This document shows, piece by piece, positions 1 to 9,934 of a stretch of 64,000 nt of DNA (positions within the stretch are counted from its first letter, which is position 1; each line of letters begins with the position of its first letter). The DNA is taken from the NCBI GenBank assembly GCA_900088475.1, contig FLMG01004215.1:15801-79800 (forward strand). Reading direction: 5' to 3'. The stretch comes from Hyphochytrium catenoides. Taxonomy: Eukaryota > Sar > Hyphochytriomycetes > Hyphochytriales > Hyphochytriaceae. The position numbers and the translations under genes were made by a program. The notes beneath the pieces were generated by a model. The model ran no database searches. It saw nothing but the letters and a program-made list of their open reading frames with translations, and had not been told where the DNA came from.

Positions 1-11
1 CCGGCATGCTG

Positions 12-3000
12 TTACTCTCCTCCAGTTCCACCCTTCTCCTCATCTTTCTCCACCAAATTTAATGATTGTGCTTGAAGAGTCACGCCTTTTCCCAACTGCT
101 TCTAGAAAATAGGAGAATAGGGTGCGCTTTCTACCTTCTTCTCGGCTATGGTAGATCGCGTCTGCCGGAGGTTCTTGCTGACCGCAGCAAGGTAAGAGTC
201 ATTGGCTTGCATGAGATTGTAGCTGGAGAGAATAGGAGAGAGGGCGGTCAGAGTTTGGGCTTTCGTTTAGGGCTATTGTCAGCCCGGTCCTAAATCCGCT
301 ATCTGTGTCGAGGCCTGTTTACATCTTTCCTTCTATCGTTGCTTCTTACTGCTTCAACCGATAGCTATCGGCCGAAAGTTGTTACCTACCCAGTGTAAAA
401 AAATGCCCGCTGCTGGTACATCCACGTGGTCAGGTGGTCTAGATATCTTCCGACGTCGAGCGTCAACATGTAATGAGAATTGGTAGCTTGTTAGAGAGCA
501 AAGCTAACATGGCAAAAGAAGCGCCACAGAAGGAAGATGGAGACTTGCGTTAACAGGAGGGGGAGAGGGACTAGTCCACATATGATTGGACCAAACAGTA
601 CTTCGAGGTGGTTAGCAATATGTGTCTTCTATGGACCCAAGACCGCCAGATCAGAGGAAAAAGAGTGACATATAGTATGGACTAAAGGATTGAGGGGCGA
701 AGGGACGATATTCTACCGTGAGCCCGTTCTTACTCTAAATTCTTCTTGCTATCAATCTCCTGAAGCATAAGCACCGCATCCACTTTGACCACCTCCAGTG
801 CCTACATCCCAAAGTAAAGGAATTTGGAGAGAAGGAGAGAGAGAATAAGAAAGAGAGAGAAGGAGACAGAGAGAGGGAGAGAGAGAGAGAATCACCAAGG
901 GGGTAGAAATCGAACCCGGCAGTGAACTACAGGTGGCAATACTAGCTCATAGAGAGGTTAATGTGCTTATCGTCTTCCTGCACGTTCCCTCGATAGATTC
1001 CTTCACACACCTTATGCAGCGCCTGCAGCTCTTCTTCCGCTTCTTTGGCTCTCTGACACTCTGTCTCCTTGGGAAGCTGCAGGTAGGAGGACATAGAGGC
1101 GTCATAGCGCTCTCGAGCTCTTTCTAGCCGATGCTTGCATCCTTTTGCTTCCTTGATTTCTACGTCCAGCAGCCGGCGGAGATCGTTAAAGAAGCTTTGC
1201 TGCAGTTGAGTCAAACGCACCTGAGAAAGGGTAACAGAGGCACCAGTAGAAAGTGAACAGAAAGAGGTAGACAGGTGAGTCCCAAGTGAGATCGGCAGTA
1301 AAAGCCCACGGAGACGGAGGAAGAAAAAGGGGTTCTGAGGCGAGACAAGGGGGTCGGGCAAAGGGAAGTGCCGCTTACCCTGGTCATTTCACCTTAGGGT
1401 ATTTCCTTTACCTCCCTCTCTTTCCTCCACAAGACCCCATTCACCTACTGACAATGATGCTCTCTCCTACAATCCTTCATCTCTCTTCCTTCATCTCTGG
1501 TAATGGTAGGCTCCCTATCATGCTTGAAGACGAGGAAGTCGGAGGACGGAGCAGCAGAGATAACTAGAGCCCCAACGTGTCCGCCTCTTACCTCCTCCAA
1601 CGTAAGGTGACTACGAAAGCAGTGCACCAACTTCCTGACTCCGCATTCAAACCCAGTGAGTGCGCCATCACCATCAGAAGGCGGAGAGACTCTGACGAGA
1701 GTATCCGCCAGCTCTCGACCACAGGAAATGGACTGAAGAGAAGATCGAAGATACCTGGAAGTCACCTCGGCCAACTTCTTCATATTCTCCTAAGGGATCG
1801 TATATGGAAAAGGGACATAGCCACCGTAGGATTAGATAGGAGGCAAAGTTTGAGGCGGAGCAGAGCATCCCGGAAAAGATAGAGGCGAGAGCAATATCTT
1901 GAACCAAAAAAAAGAAAGGAGAGAGAGAGAGAGAGAGCAAGAGAGAAAGAAAGAGAGAGAGAGAGAGAGCGAGACGGAGACGCTGAAGAGGGGACTTGAC
2001 GGTCCCGAAAGCGGATCAAAACAGATCTAGACGGTGACGCTCAACGCTTATTCGACGGAAGGACTGGTAGAGGACAAATATACCTGTAGATGTTCTATGC
2101 GGACTTCCAACCTGGTCAGCTCCTTCTTAAGGGTAGGAGAGTCATCCTCAAGAAGAGAGAGAAGAAATCTATTCTCCTCACGTGCAATCTTCTTTAATGT
2201 CTCGCTGTGGAAACTGTCAGATGACAAGAGCCGGTCTGTATGACTCTCGCATCGTTCTCTGGAAAAGCCTTCTTCCAGAGACCCATGGATTGACACGTCA
2301 ACTTCTTTCTCTGTATCTCCTTCCTTATCTGATCGATCTGCTTCTATTGAAGCACGCCTTTGAACCTTTGCCATCGCAGGCTGATTCAAGAGAGAAGACG
2401 AGAGGAGGCTTTTGCGTCCTTCATAGTTATCTGATGTGTTATGTGCTGCGTTATTGATCTCCTTCATCATCCTCCACTTCACCTGAGTGGCGAAAAAGGG
2501 TTGAGAAGAATCTTAGGGAGAGGCAGGAGGCAGCTACAAGCGCACTATACATAGCGGGCAGAAAGGTTACGCCCCCAAAGGCCAATATAAAGCAAGTGGT
2601 AATCACTCAGAGGTCAACATTGGTAGGCAGAGAAAATAGAGATCAAGTGCCAGATAGAGGAGGAAAAGAAACGAGGATTGAGGAAAGTAGCACTTGGTAC
2701 AAAGCCACAAAGAGACTAAACCGAGCGAGACGGAGGCCAGAATCAGATCATAATGAGAGTGGCGATGAGATCATGGAACAAGAGTGAGGGGGTATATGGG
2801 TAGACCTGCGCGAAGCTCGAGGCACAGATAGTTAAGGAAAGCCAAAGAGAAAGGAGAAGGGACTATGAAGAACAAGAAAACCTGGTAAGCACGAGACGCA
2901 CCTCAGCTTTGAACAATTCGTTGTAGCCGTAAAGATTAGCAGCATGGTCATCCCTCTTCACAGACTGAGCCTCAAAAGGCTCCCGACAGCAGGCATGCTG

Positions 3001-3920
3001 AGATAGAGCGAAGAGCCACTGCTGGCGATCTTGGACGCTCTTAGCCTGGATGTAAGCGTCCCATCTGTGAAAGCATCAAAGAGAGCAAAGCCCTTGGTTC
3101 AGCCTTTGTGCTGCTCACATCCCCCTATCCCCACCTATTGGTATCGTCATGATCTTCCTCCGACTGTTCCCACTCCATCTCGCACTGTTTCTCTTGGCTT
3201 CGTTATCTCTGCATATTAAGGGTTACCTTTTGGTCGCATGTGTGGCTTTCATCAGTATCCAGCAATCCCCGTCTAGATCGTCGGTAGGCTAGAAGACTGT
3301 TGTTAGCAGTGAATATGACTTATTTGTGGACGCAGCTGCAAATTGGGAACCCATTTTTGGCCTTTCAAGTCTGACTCTCCCGTTGGGACGAAGAGGGCTC
3401 CCCACATAAAACAAGACGGAGAGATGACAAAGGTACCGCAGAAATGGTCCAAGTAATACCTCTTAGAATTAGGATGAGGGCAGGTAATAAGGACGTCTAA
3501 CCTCAACGACCATTCCGCGCAAGAGAATAGCGCCACAAAGTGCGGGATCCTCTGGGCTCCGAAAGATATACAGCAGGTCCTTCTGCAGAACCCATTATCG
3601 TTAGCGCTGTCGCTTGTACACTTCATGACGTAGCTCCGGCGACTGTTTACCTGAAGAGCACACCAGTAAGCGCTGCTGCAGTCGCCTGGACGACTGCGGT
3701 AGTTTAGCCAACCACACCGGTCGTTACTTTTTATGACCCCGGTAGCATTTGCTTCAAGTTGGCAGCCATTCCAGAGCAAAGCCGTCTCCGCTAGATTACC
3801 CCCATCACCCTTCAGCACCATTCCGTCCTCGCTGGCGGGATGAGGTTGAGGAGATGTAACCGGATGCACGGGCTCTGGGCTGCGAATGGACATTGCCATC
3901 ACTACCTCTTTTGACTTCAC
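12..3920 (-). CDS. PH and BAR domain protein (ACAP-like BAR), multi-exon
   Basis: Predicted membrane-curvature or endosomal adaptor: a PH domain to bind phosphoinositide, then a BAR domain to dimerise on curved membrane. The start region at about 3920 leads into a PH strand (GWLNYR then SAYWCALQ near 3650-3720). Further PH exons lie near 3490-3590 (KDLLYIFRSPEDPALCGAI) and 3240-3300, and the PH C-terminal helix near 2900-3065 contains AKSVQDRQQWLFAL. BAR exons follow at about 2090-2482 (LLEDDSPTLKKELTRLEVRI), 1592-1790, 950-1230 (KEAKGCKHRLERARERYDAS), 725-800, 135-225 and 12-110, ending in TAA at 12-14. Each junction has GT-AG signals and matching phase where I checked it. The BAR segments resemble the ACAP/Arf-GAP type, but no ArfGAP zinc finger follows and the PH domain precedes the BAR, the reverse of ACAP, ASAP and APPL. 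The start codon is uncertain because an upstream exon is possible. Confidence 0.72.
829..892. repeat. GA-rich microsatellite
   Basis: Imperfect (GA)n tract interrupted by GGA and AAAGA units. It lies in an intron of the PH-BAR gene between the exons near 800 and 950. On the gene's own strand it reads as CT, so it could act as an extended polypyrimidine stretch. Confidence 0.85.
1915..1980. repeat. GA-rich microsatellite
   Basis: Second imperfect (GA)n tract, again inside an intron of the PH-BAR gene (between the exons ending near 2090 and starting near 1790). It creates spurious open frames rich in Ser-Leu on the minus strand. Confidence 0.85.
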
Positions 3921-4139
3921 TGCTCGCGCGACTTCATAGCTTAGATATCCGGCTAGATGGAGGTCGAAGATGAAGATTTTGTTGGATCAAAAGCTCCTCA
4001 GAGGACGAGCCAACCTGATTCAGAGGCGAGTGAAGGAATTAGCACTTCTAAGTAAATGTTAGGGAAGAGTGGCGCGGCACCCCTGAGCATGTCCTGCAGC
4101 GTTGACATCACGAAAATAAGGCGGTTACCGGTCGATATC

Positions 4140-4686
4140 TCAGGAAGGGGTTACAAGGCCTTCAGAATCAAAGATCTGATAATCATCACTGGAGTTATTT
4201 AGAGACACTTCCCCAGGGAAGGGAAGCCCCATGATTAGACTGTATAATGGCATAAAGATGTCCATATTTACAATAAAGTGACTATGTTCTATGTTCGCCC
4301 ATGGGGGTCCTCTCAGGACATCCTCTCCCTGGACCGCTCGTTTGTCAGTGATGGAACTTCGAAAGCGACTGTACCCAATAGAACTCAATGGAGATGTAAG
4401 ATGTAATAGGGGAATACAGGGACTAAAGGAGGAAGAGTGAGGGCAGAGACAGAGGGATGAGTGTAGGACTATTGAGAGGGCAAATGGGAAGGTGAGAGAA
4501 ACAGAGTGTGCGAGACAGAGTGAGGGAATCCTCGAAAGATCCATCGCTGTGTTCATTGGCCTCGCTCTGCCTCGGTCCGGAAGGGCTTCTATCCCATGAA
4601 GCAGCCACCGCCATCTCGCGCCAAACATCTGCAGTTATCTGAGAGAGTTCAGCAGCAATCATCAGCCAGAAACACAGACGGAGCAT
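4140..4686 (-). CDS. Tentative small secreted or membrane protein, two exons
   Basis: Not recognised. A minus-strand ATG at 4686 opens a hydrophobic N-terminus (MLRLCFWLMIAAELSQITAD) that looks like a signal peptide or anchor, followed by a polar Ser/Glu-rich segment. A second coding-looking exon at about 4140-4350 follows an acceptor (GGGTACAG) and contains HSHFIVNMDIFMPLYSLIMG, ending in a stop near 4140. I could not find a strong donor joining the two in frame, so the splice is unproven. It would start only about 70 bases from the divergent CCT6 start and share its promoter. It could also be a chance open frame. Confidence 0.3.
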
Positions 4687-4755
4687 CCGTACAATAGATT
4701 AGGCAGGCCATCAGTGCCTTATATTCAATTAGACGTCTCGTCATCGGTCTGAGCC

Positions 4756-6378
4756 ATGGCAGCTGTTCGCAACGTGAACTCAGGCGCCGAAATTGTTGGC
4801 AAGCGCCAGGCTCTTCTGGTCAATGTCGGCGCTGCAAAGGGCCTGCAGGGCGTACTTCGCTCCAACCTTGGGCCTCGGGGGACCCTCAAGATGCTTGTAG
4901 GTGGAGCTGGTCAGATCAAGCTGACGAAGGATGGTAGCGTCTTGCTCAGTGAGATGCAAATTCAGCATCCTACTGCCATGCTTATCGCCCGCACAGCCAC
5001 AGCACAGGACGATATTACCGGCGATGGCACGACATCGGTTGTTCTCTTCACTGGTGAGCTGCTAAAGCAGGCAGAGAGATTTCTCGGTGAGGGCCTTCAT
5101 CCACGGATACTGGCTGAGGGCTTCGATATCGCTCGGGACATTGTACTGGAATTCTTGGACGAGTTCCGTGTTACAAAGACAGAAATAACACAAGACAGGG
5201 AGCTGCTCCACTCTGTGGCAAGTACCTCTTTGAGGACAAAGCTATCACTAGAGCTTGCAGATCAATTCACAGACATTGTAACGGATGCTCTTCTGACCAT
5301 CGTCAGACCGCAGCAGCCTATTGACCTTTTTATGGTTGAGATCATGCACATGATCCATCAAACAGCCACGGACTCCAGACTGGTGAAAGGGTTAGTGCTA
5401 GACCATGGTGCAAGACATCCAGACATGCCTCCAGAGCTCCATAATTGCTACATTATGATTGCGAACGTTTCCCTAGAGTACGAGAAAAGTGAGATCCAGT
5501 CAACGTTTAACTACAGCAGCGCGCAGGAGAGAGAACGGATGGTCGAGGCAGAGAGGCGCTTTACGGATGAGAAGGTTCGACAAATTATTGAGCTGAAGCG
5601 TCAGGTCTGCATCCCAGAGAATGGCAAGAGTTTTGTGCTCATCAACCAGAAGGGTATTGATCCGCTCTCATTGGATATGCTGGCCAAGGAAGGTATCCTG
5701 GCACTGCGTAGAGCAAAGAGGCGCAACATGGAGCGCCTCGCGCTTAGCTGTGGCGGCGTAGCAGTGAATAGTACAGAAGATCTCACTCCTGACGTTCTGG
5801 GATACGCGGGCCATGTGTACGAGCAGATCTTGGGAGAAGAGCGATACACCTTTGTGGAGGACGTCGAGAACCCGTTCTCGTGCACAATTCTCGTGAAAGG
5901 ACCCAACGAGCACACGATCAATCAGATCAAGGATGCCGTCCGTGACGGACTGCGCGCTGTAAAGAATGCAGTTGAAGATAAAGCCGTTATTCCTGGCGGT
6001 GGGGCTTTCGAGGTTGCAGCGCACTCCCGGCTGATGAAGCGAAAGGATAGTGTAAAGGGCAGGGCAAAACTTGGTGTACAGGCGTTTGCAGACGCGCTTT
6101 TGGTTATTCCAAAGACATTGGCTGAGAACTCTGGGTTTGATGTGCAAGAATCGCTTATCAAACTGCAAGAGGAGCATGAGAATAGCGGCCAAGCGGTAGG
6201 ATTGGATCTTGTGACAGGTGATGTGATGCTCCCAGCTGAAGTGGGTATTTGGGATAACTATAGAGTCAAGCGACAGTTCCTTCATCTGAGCACTGTGCTG
6301 GCCAATCAGCTGCTCTTAGTGGATGAGGTGATGAGGGCAGGCAAGCCTATGGGAGGTGGTAAGATTGACAACGAATAA
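4756..6378 (+). CDS. CCT6: T-complex protein 1 zeta subunit (CCT6), single exon
   Basis: Zeta subunit of the cytosolic TRiC/CCT chaperonin, which folds actin, tubulin and other proteins using ATP. The frame encodes 540 residues, the usual CCT length, without introns. The N-terminus has the group II chaperonin signature [12 protein letters not shown] (about residues 36-47), then [19 protein letters not shown] and the nucleotide-binding [10 protein letters not shown] at about residues 84-93. GGGAFEV near residue 415 and the C-terminal [13 protein letters not shown] are also family features. MQIQHPTA and the overall pattern match the zeta subunit rather than its paralogues. The ATG in GAGCCATGG is the natural start. 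Long antisense frames (for example 5668-6285) are shadows. Confidence 0.97.
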   Translation: MAAVRNVNSGAEIVGKRQALLVNVGAAKGLQGVLRSNLGPRGTLKMLVGGAGQIKLTKDGSVLLSEMQIQHPTAMLIARTATAQDDITGDGTTSVVLFTGELLKQAERFLGEGLHPRILAEGFDIARDIVLEFLDEFRVTKTEITQDRELLHSVASTSLRTKLSLELADQFTDIVTDALLTIVRPQQPIDLFMVEIMHMIHQTATDSRLVKGLVLDHGARHPDMPPELHNCYIMIANVSLEYEKSEIQSTFNYSSAQERERMVEAERRFTDEKVRQIIELKRQVCIPENGKSFVLINQKGIDPLSLDMLAKEGILALRRAKRRNMERLALSCGGVAVNSTEDLTPDVLGYAGHVYEQILGEERYTFVEDVENPFSCTILVKGPNEHTINQIKDAVRDGLRAVKNAVEDKAVIPGGGAFEVAAHSRLMKRKDSVKGRAKLGVQAFADALLVIPKTLAENSGFDVQESLIKLQEEHENSGQAVGLDLVTGDVMLPAEVGIWDNYRVKRQFLHLSTVLANQLLLVDEVMRAGKPMGGGKIDNE

Positions 6379-7129
6379 GCTCCGCACAATAGCCTTTTAG
6401 AACTTCTGCAGCATTGTTTGCTCTAAGATATCAATGGACTTTCGTTTCGAACTATACGCGAGCTACTTCACTCGTGAAGGTTGGATACCGCTTAATAGTG
6501 GCCAAAAAGCATAACTAAGCGTGGTGTGTGTGAAAGAAGGAAGGGGCCATGCCAAGAATAGTCCAAGAAGAGTATACGAGAGCACCCCAAAGGCCACGAT
6601 AGCAGATTGAGCTTCATAGAATCGTAAGCAAGGTGTGAAGGGACGGGTGCCGTTGCCGAGGAACGCACTTTCAATCGTTCGGGTTGCCTCCAGTCAAAAA
6701 AAAGGTCCAGACAGCCAGAGCTATCTTCCCAAAAAAATAAACTGGAGCTCCATCGACCTTTGCAACGTGTTGGGTGGTTGACCGAAGCGAACAAGCAGGA
6801 GGAAAACAAGGAGTGAAACTCATAGGCAAAGGATAAATATTGTAGGCGTCTCAACCAGTAAGGGCTTAGTTAACAGAAACGCAACCCGATCACTACATTC
6901 TCCTATGACTGTACAATCTCCCCAGCGGCGAATGGCCATCAGCTAGTTGGAGTACCGAGGGGACTTGCCTTCTCCATGGAGTGTTGGAAGTACATCTTAA
7001 GACAGTGCTTTCTGGGTGATCTTTGGGCCATAAAGCATCCTTGAATGGTCCTCCTGTGACAGAAATCTGAATTGGCTGGATTGAGTTGAACTGTATTAGA
7101 GAAGACTACCTTACCTCGCTCTGTGCAAT
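6379..7129. other. Intergenic stretch without a supported gene
   Basis: This holds the 3' flanks of CCT6 (+) and the COX6C-like gene (-), which converge here. The minus-strand open frame at 6492-6854 has no coding character that I recognise. A GTAAG...ACAG pair near 7085-7115 on the minus strand could be a 3' UTR intron of the small oxidase gene. Confidence 0.5.
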
Positions 7130-7282
7130 TTACTTATCCTGCTTGTTGTAGGTGGCGTAAAACTCCTCAAGCTTCTTTTTCTCCGACTTATGGTATGATC
7201 GCCATACCATACAAGAGGCCACACCAGCAATTGAGGCTGCGACAAGCTCCCTGATGGCTATTTGTGCTTGAGCTCCCTTCAT
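7130..7282 (-). CDS. Cytochrome c oxidase COX6C/COX5C-like small subunit, 50 aa
   Basis: A complete 50-codon frame, ATG at 7282 and TAA at 7130-7132. The protein has a short polar N-terminus ending in IREL, one membrane span (about residues 13-27, VAASIAGVASCMVW), then a charged tail RSYHKSEKKKLEEFYATYNK. This matches the layout of the nuclear-encoded COX6C (animal) and COX5C (plant) subunits: (V/I)xxEL, a single span followed by W(K/R), then a K/R-rich helix with an FYxxY-type motif. These subunits sit in the inner mitochondrial membrane at the edge of complex IV. No introns. It lies between CCT6 and DOT1, both on the opposite strand. Family assignment is by pattern only; another single-span mitochondrial protein is possible. 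Confidence 0.6.
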   Translation of the reverse strand: MKGAQAQIAIRELVAASIAGVASCMVWRSYHKSEKKKLEEFYATYNKQDK

Positions 7283-7696
7283 CTTGAAAAGAATGCGTGC
7301 TCTAGGGTCCTCGTACGCCCTTGATCTGTTCCAACTGACTATCTGGAGTCTTCACGAAGCTTTAAATGAGTTGTGCAAAGCCGCAATAATCTCTGTCATG
7401 AAAGCTGCACCATCAGGTAAACAAGAGCACAGCAACCGTGTTTTGTGCTGTCTTTGTCCCCTGACTAAAGACTCCACCATAATCCAGAATAGCAATCCTA
7501 AAAGAAAGCCTTATTTATGATTTGATCTTCAAGGTTCAGAAAGCAGAGTAGCCCTTTACCGGCTATCTATAGCCTTGAAAATCAATGACGACGGGAAGGA
7601 CCACCAGCCTTGGGCAAAGGAACAAGTCAGTGAAAGATTTCGCATTTATTTGAAGGTTTCATTTAACCGTTAACGGTGATCTCGAAAGGTCACACA
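7283..7696. other. Intergenic stretch, nothing supported
   Basis: Upstream region of the COX6C-like gene and 3' flank of the small minus-strand exon at 7697-7831. The plus-strand frame at 7284-7520 runs antisense from the oxidase start and has no recognisable product. Confidence 0.4.
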
Positions 7697-7831
7697 TCAT
7701 AACCTTTTTGGCGATAATGAAGCTTCACTCAGAGCTTCTTCGGTCCGGTTTCTGATCTCTGTCTTATAGAACTTGGAATAGGTCTTAGTTGTCACCTCAT
7801 AGTAGAGCTCGAGAGCGTCGAGACTGAGCAA
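7697..7831 (-). CDS. Terminal exon of an unknown small gene (44 codons plus stop)
   Basis: Not recognised. After a good acceptor (AAGCACATAG) a 44-codon frame runs to TGA at 7697-7699, encoding a highly charged, helix-prone C-terminus that includes LDALELYYEVTTKTYSKFYK. A plausible preceding exon lies at 7903-7962 (donor AAGT|GTAAAT, a 71-base intron, matching phase), and an ATG with MSKNYNKKQVW lies further up near 8042. If these belong together, the gene overlaps the DOT1 5' end in antisense. Composition and splice phase suggest real coding, but the 5' structure is unresolved. Confidence 0.35.
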   Translation of the reverse strand: MLSLDALELYYEVTTKTYSKFYKTEIRNRTEEALSEASLSPKRL

Positions 7832-7953
7832 CTATGTGCTTGATAATGGGGAGCCGGGTAGTGGAGGAAGGCAGATTCTGGTAGTAGTCCTGGCATATTT
7901 ACACTTCTTGTCAAGGCATTGGAGGAGAGGGCAGTAGAGAGACGCGGTCCAGA

Positions 7954-9771
7954 ATGGAGGTGCTACGAAGCTTGCTAGTCCGAGGTGCGGATGAACGCGC
8001 CAAACTTGCTTCTTGTTGTAGTTCTTACTCATCGCATGCGATGCCTTGGGCCTTAGATAAGAAAGGTGGGCAATCTGCCGGGAAAGAAACAACAGAACAG
8101 GCTGGCTTTGAGCCTATCAAGAGTATCGTCGACTTCTCAACAGGTACTCTTTAGCGGCTCATGTAGATTCTCCTCTCCACTAAGGGTGTACCTGCGGCAG
8201 TTGACCAGATGGAGCCGTACTACAAGGAACTGCTGAAGCACCATGCCCCAGACACTGTCACGGTCGGCAAGGCCCTGAGCCAGAAGGAAAGGTCCTCATA
8301 GTCTGACAGCCAAAGACAGGTTTATAAATCTGCTTACAATGTTGCCGTTATAAAGACAAGAGAAGCAACTGTCACATCCCGACCTAGCTTACGGAGAGAT
8401 AACCTATCGCTCCTTTGGCTTCTTACTGCAGTTGGTAAGTGGTGCTTTCTAACGTAGTACATAGATGGAGCCACTGAATATGGGAACAGATCAAAGAGAA
8501 GCACGGAGGAATGCAGAAATCAGGAGGAACGTTCTACGACCTTGGCTCAGGACTGGGTAACGTGGTATGAACTCCTTCTGACAGCGCTAGCCCGTCGCCC
8601 CTGCTAGTGAACTACTATCTTGCTGAAGATCATGTTCCTGGCCGCTGGTGGTGAGCTAGTGCTAGGCTTCCTTCTGGAGTGCAGCGACTATGTTTCGTTC
8701 TGGTTGCTATAGCTTCTTCTTAGGTACTGCCTTCTGCCTGGGTCTCCTTTGACTCATCGGTAAAGACGTTAATGCTCAGCTTATCTTTCTGGCGGCTCTT
8801 TCGTGCTTTCCATCACTTATCCTAGTATATATCGGTGTCTCTTGGGCATAGGTGTTCGCTGCAGCTCTATTGCATGACTTTCGAAAATGCATTGGCATTG
8901 AGATTCTGGAGCGCCTGATCCATGAGGCGAGGCTGACGCTAAATAAGTACCGCATGGAGGTGCGGCCTGCGCGATCTTGCCATTGTTCTGGGTCTCCCAT
9001 CCTTCGTCTGTCCCTTCGTCTCAAGACCTCTCTTCCACCTTTCCTCTTCTTCGCGGGCTGTACCACCTTGTGCTTCATCCTCCTTCGGGCTGTATTTCAC
9101 CTCGTGTTTGCCCTTCCTCCTCTCACTGTCATCGTTTCTACCTCTATTCGCCTGCTTTTTGCCTCTGTAACCCTCAGGTTCTCAAGAAGCTTGGGGCGCG
9201 AAAAACAGGTAGGACGGGATGGGTACTTCTCTCCCCCAGCACTACATTGCATCATCTTCCACTCATCCTCCTATTGGGTTTACTTAGACCTGCGCTTTGA
9301 TAAGGACGATATTTTTGAAAATACCTCGTGGAGGGATGCCTCTCTTTTATATATAAACGCGGCCAGCTTCTCCGAGGAGGTGAGCAGCGCATGTTGCAGA
9401 GTTTACATTCCTTTCTCCTTCGTAATGTTTCCTTCTGCACCACGCTATGGGCGATAGTAAATCTTTGCATTCTTCTTATTTCCAAATGATTCACCACCTT
9501 CTTTGCCTTAAAACGTCTAGAACTTTGCGCGGCTTGAGCAGGCAGCAGGTGAGCTGTCCTTTCACAGAGTCATTGTGGCAGTGTGCCAATCCCGTTCATG
9601 ATCTCCTCCTCTTCTGATCGACACCGATTTCTGGCAGAGCTGCTAGCCAAGGGCACGGTCGTTATCACAGTAGGCAAAAAGTTCCAGAAGGACTTCGATC
9701 AGATCGAGAGACTCAGGCTGCAGATGAGTTGGGGCTTCGCCTCCGTTTACCTCTTGCGTAAAAAGCGGTAG
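7954..9771 (+). CDS. DOT1: DOT1-type histone H3 lysine methyltransferase, multi-exon
   Basis: Non-SET methyltransferase that in other eukaryotes transfers methyl from S-adenosylmethionine to the H3K79 position on nucleosomes. Exons in order: an N-terminal part to about 8142; 8200-8297 (MEPYYKELLKHH); DLAYGEITYRSFGFLLQL near 8375-8434; the SAM-binding motif GGTFYDLGSGLGNV near 8530-8565; VFAAALLHDFRKCIGIEILE at about 8852-8955; a short exon near 9178; FDKDDIFENTSWRDASLLYI at about 9292-9378; NFARLEQAA near 9522; and the last exon ending VGKKF...MSWGFASVYLLRKKR with TAG at 9769-9771. Motifs DxGSGxG and IEI and the C-terminal MSWG follow the Dot1 family order. The protein is essentially only the catalytic domain, far shorter than animal DOT1L. 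The start could be the ATG at 7954 or the one at 8041. Its 3' end faces the karyopherin gene. Confidence 0.88.
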
Positions 9772-9934
9772 AACCATTTGGGGCTTGGGTCACCAGAGTG
9801 CGGAGTCATATTGGCTTTACCCGTAATGAACATTGTCAGGGCTGAAGAACGGGCCTCACCTGGACAGTGATGACCTGTAGAATGCAATGGGGCCTCTGTC
9901 CGGGGAGCATAGTCTTCGAAGGTCTGTTATCAAG

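Noticed and set aside
895-975. tRNA-like T-arm (ATCGAACCC) on the minus strand
   Set aside because: The flanking bases do not form a T stem, acceptor stem or D arm, and it lies in an intron of the PH-BAR gene.
5601-6285. Long minus-strand open frames (106 and 205 codons) opposite CCT6
   Set aside because: They lie entirely inside the conserved CCT6 coding region, lack any family signal and are explained by its codon bias.
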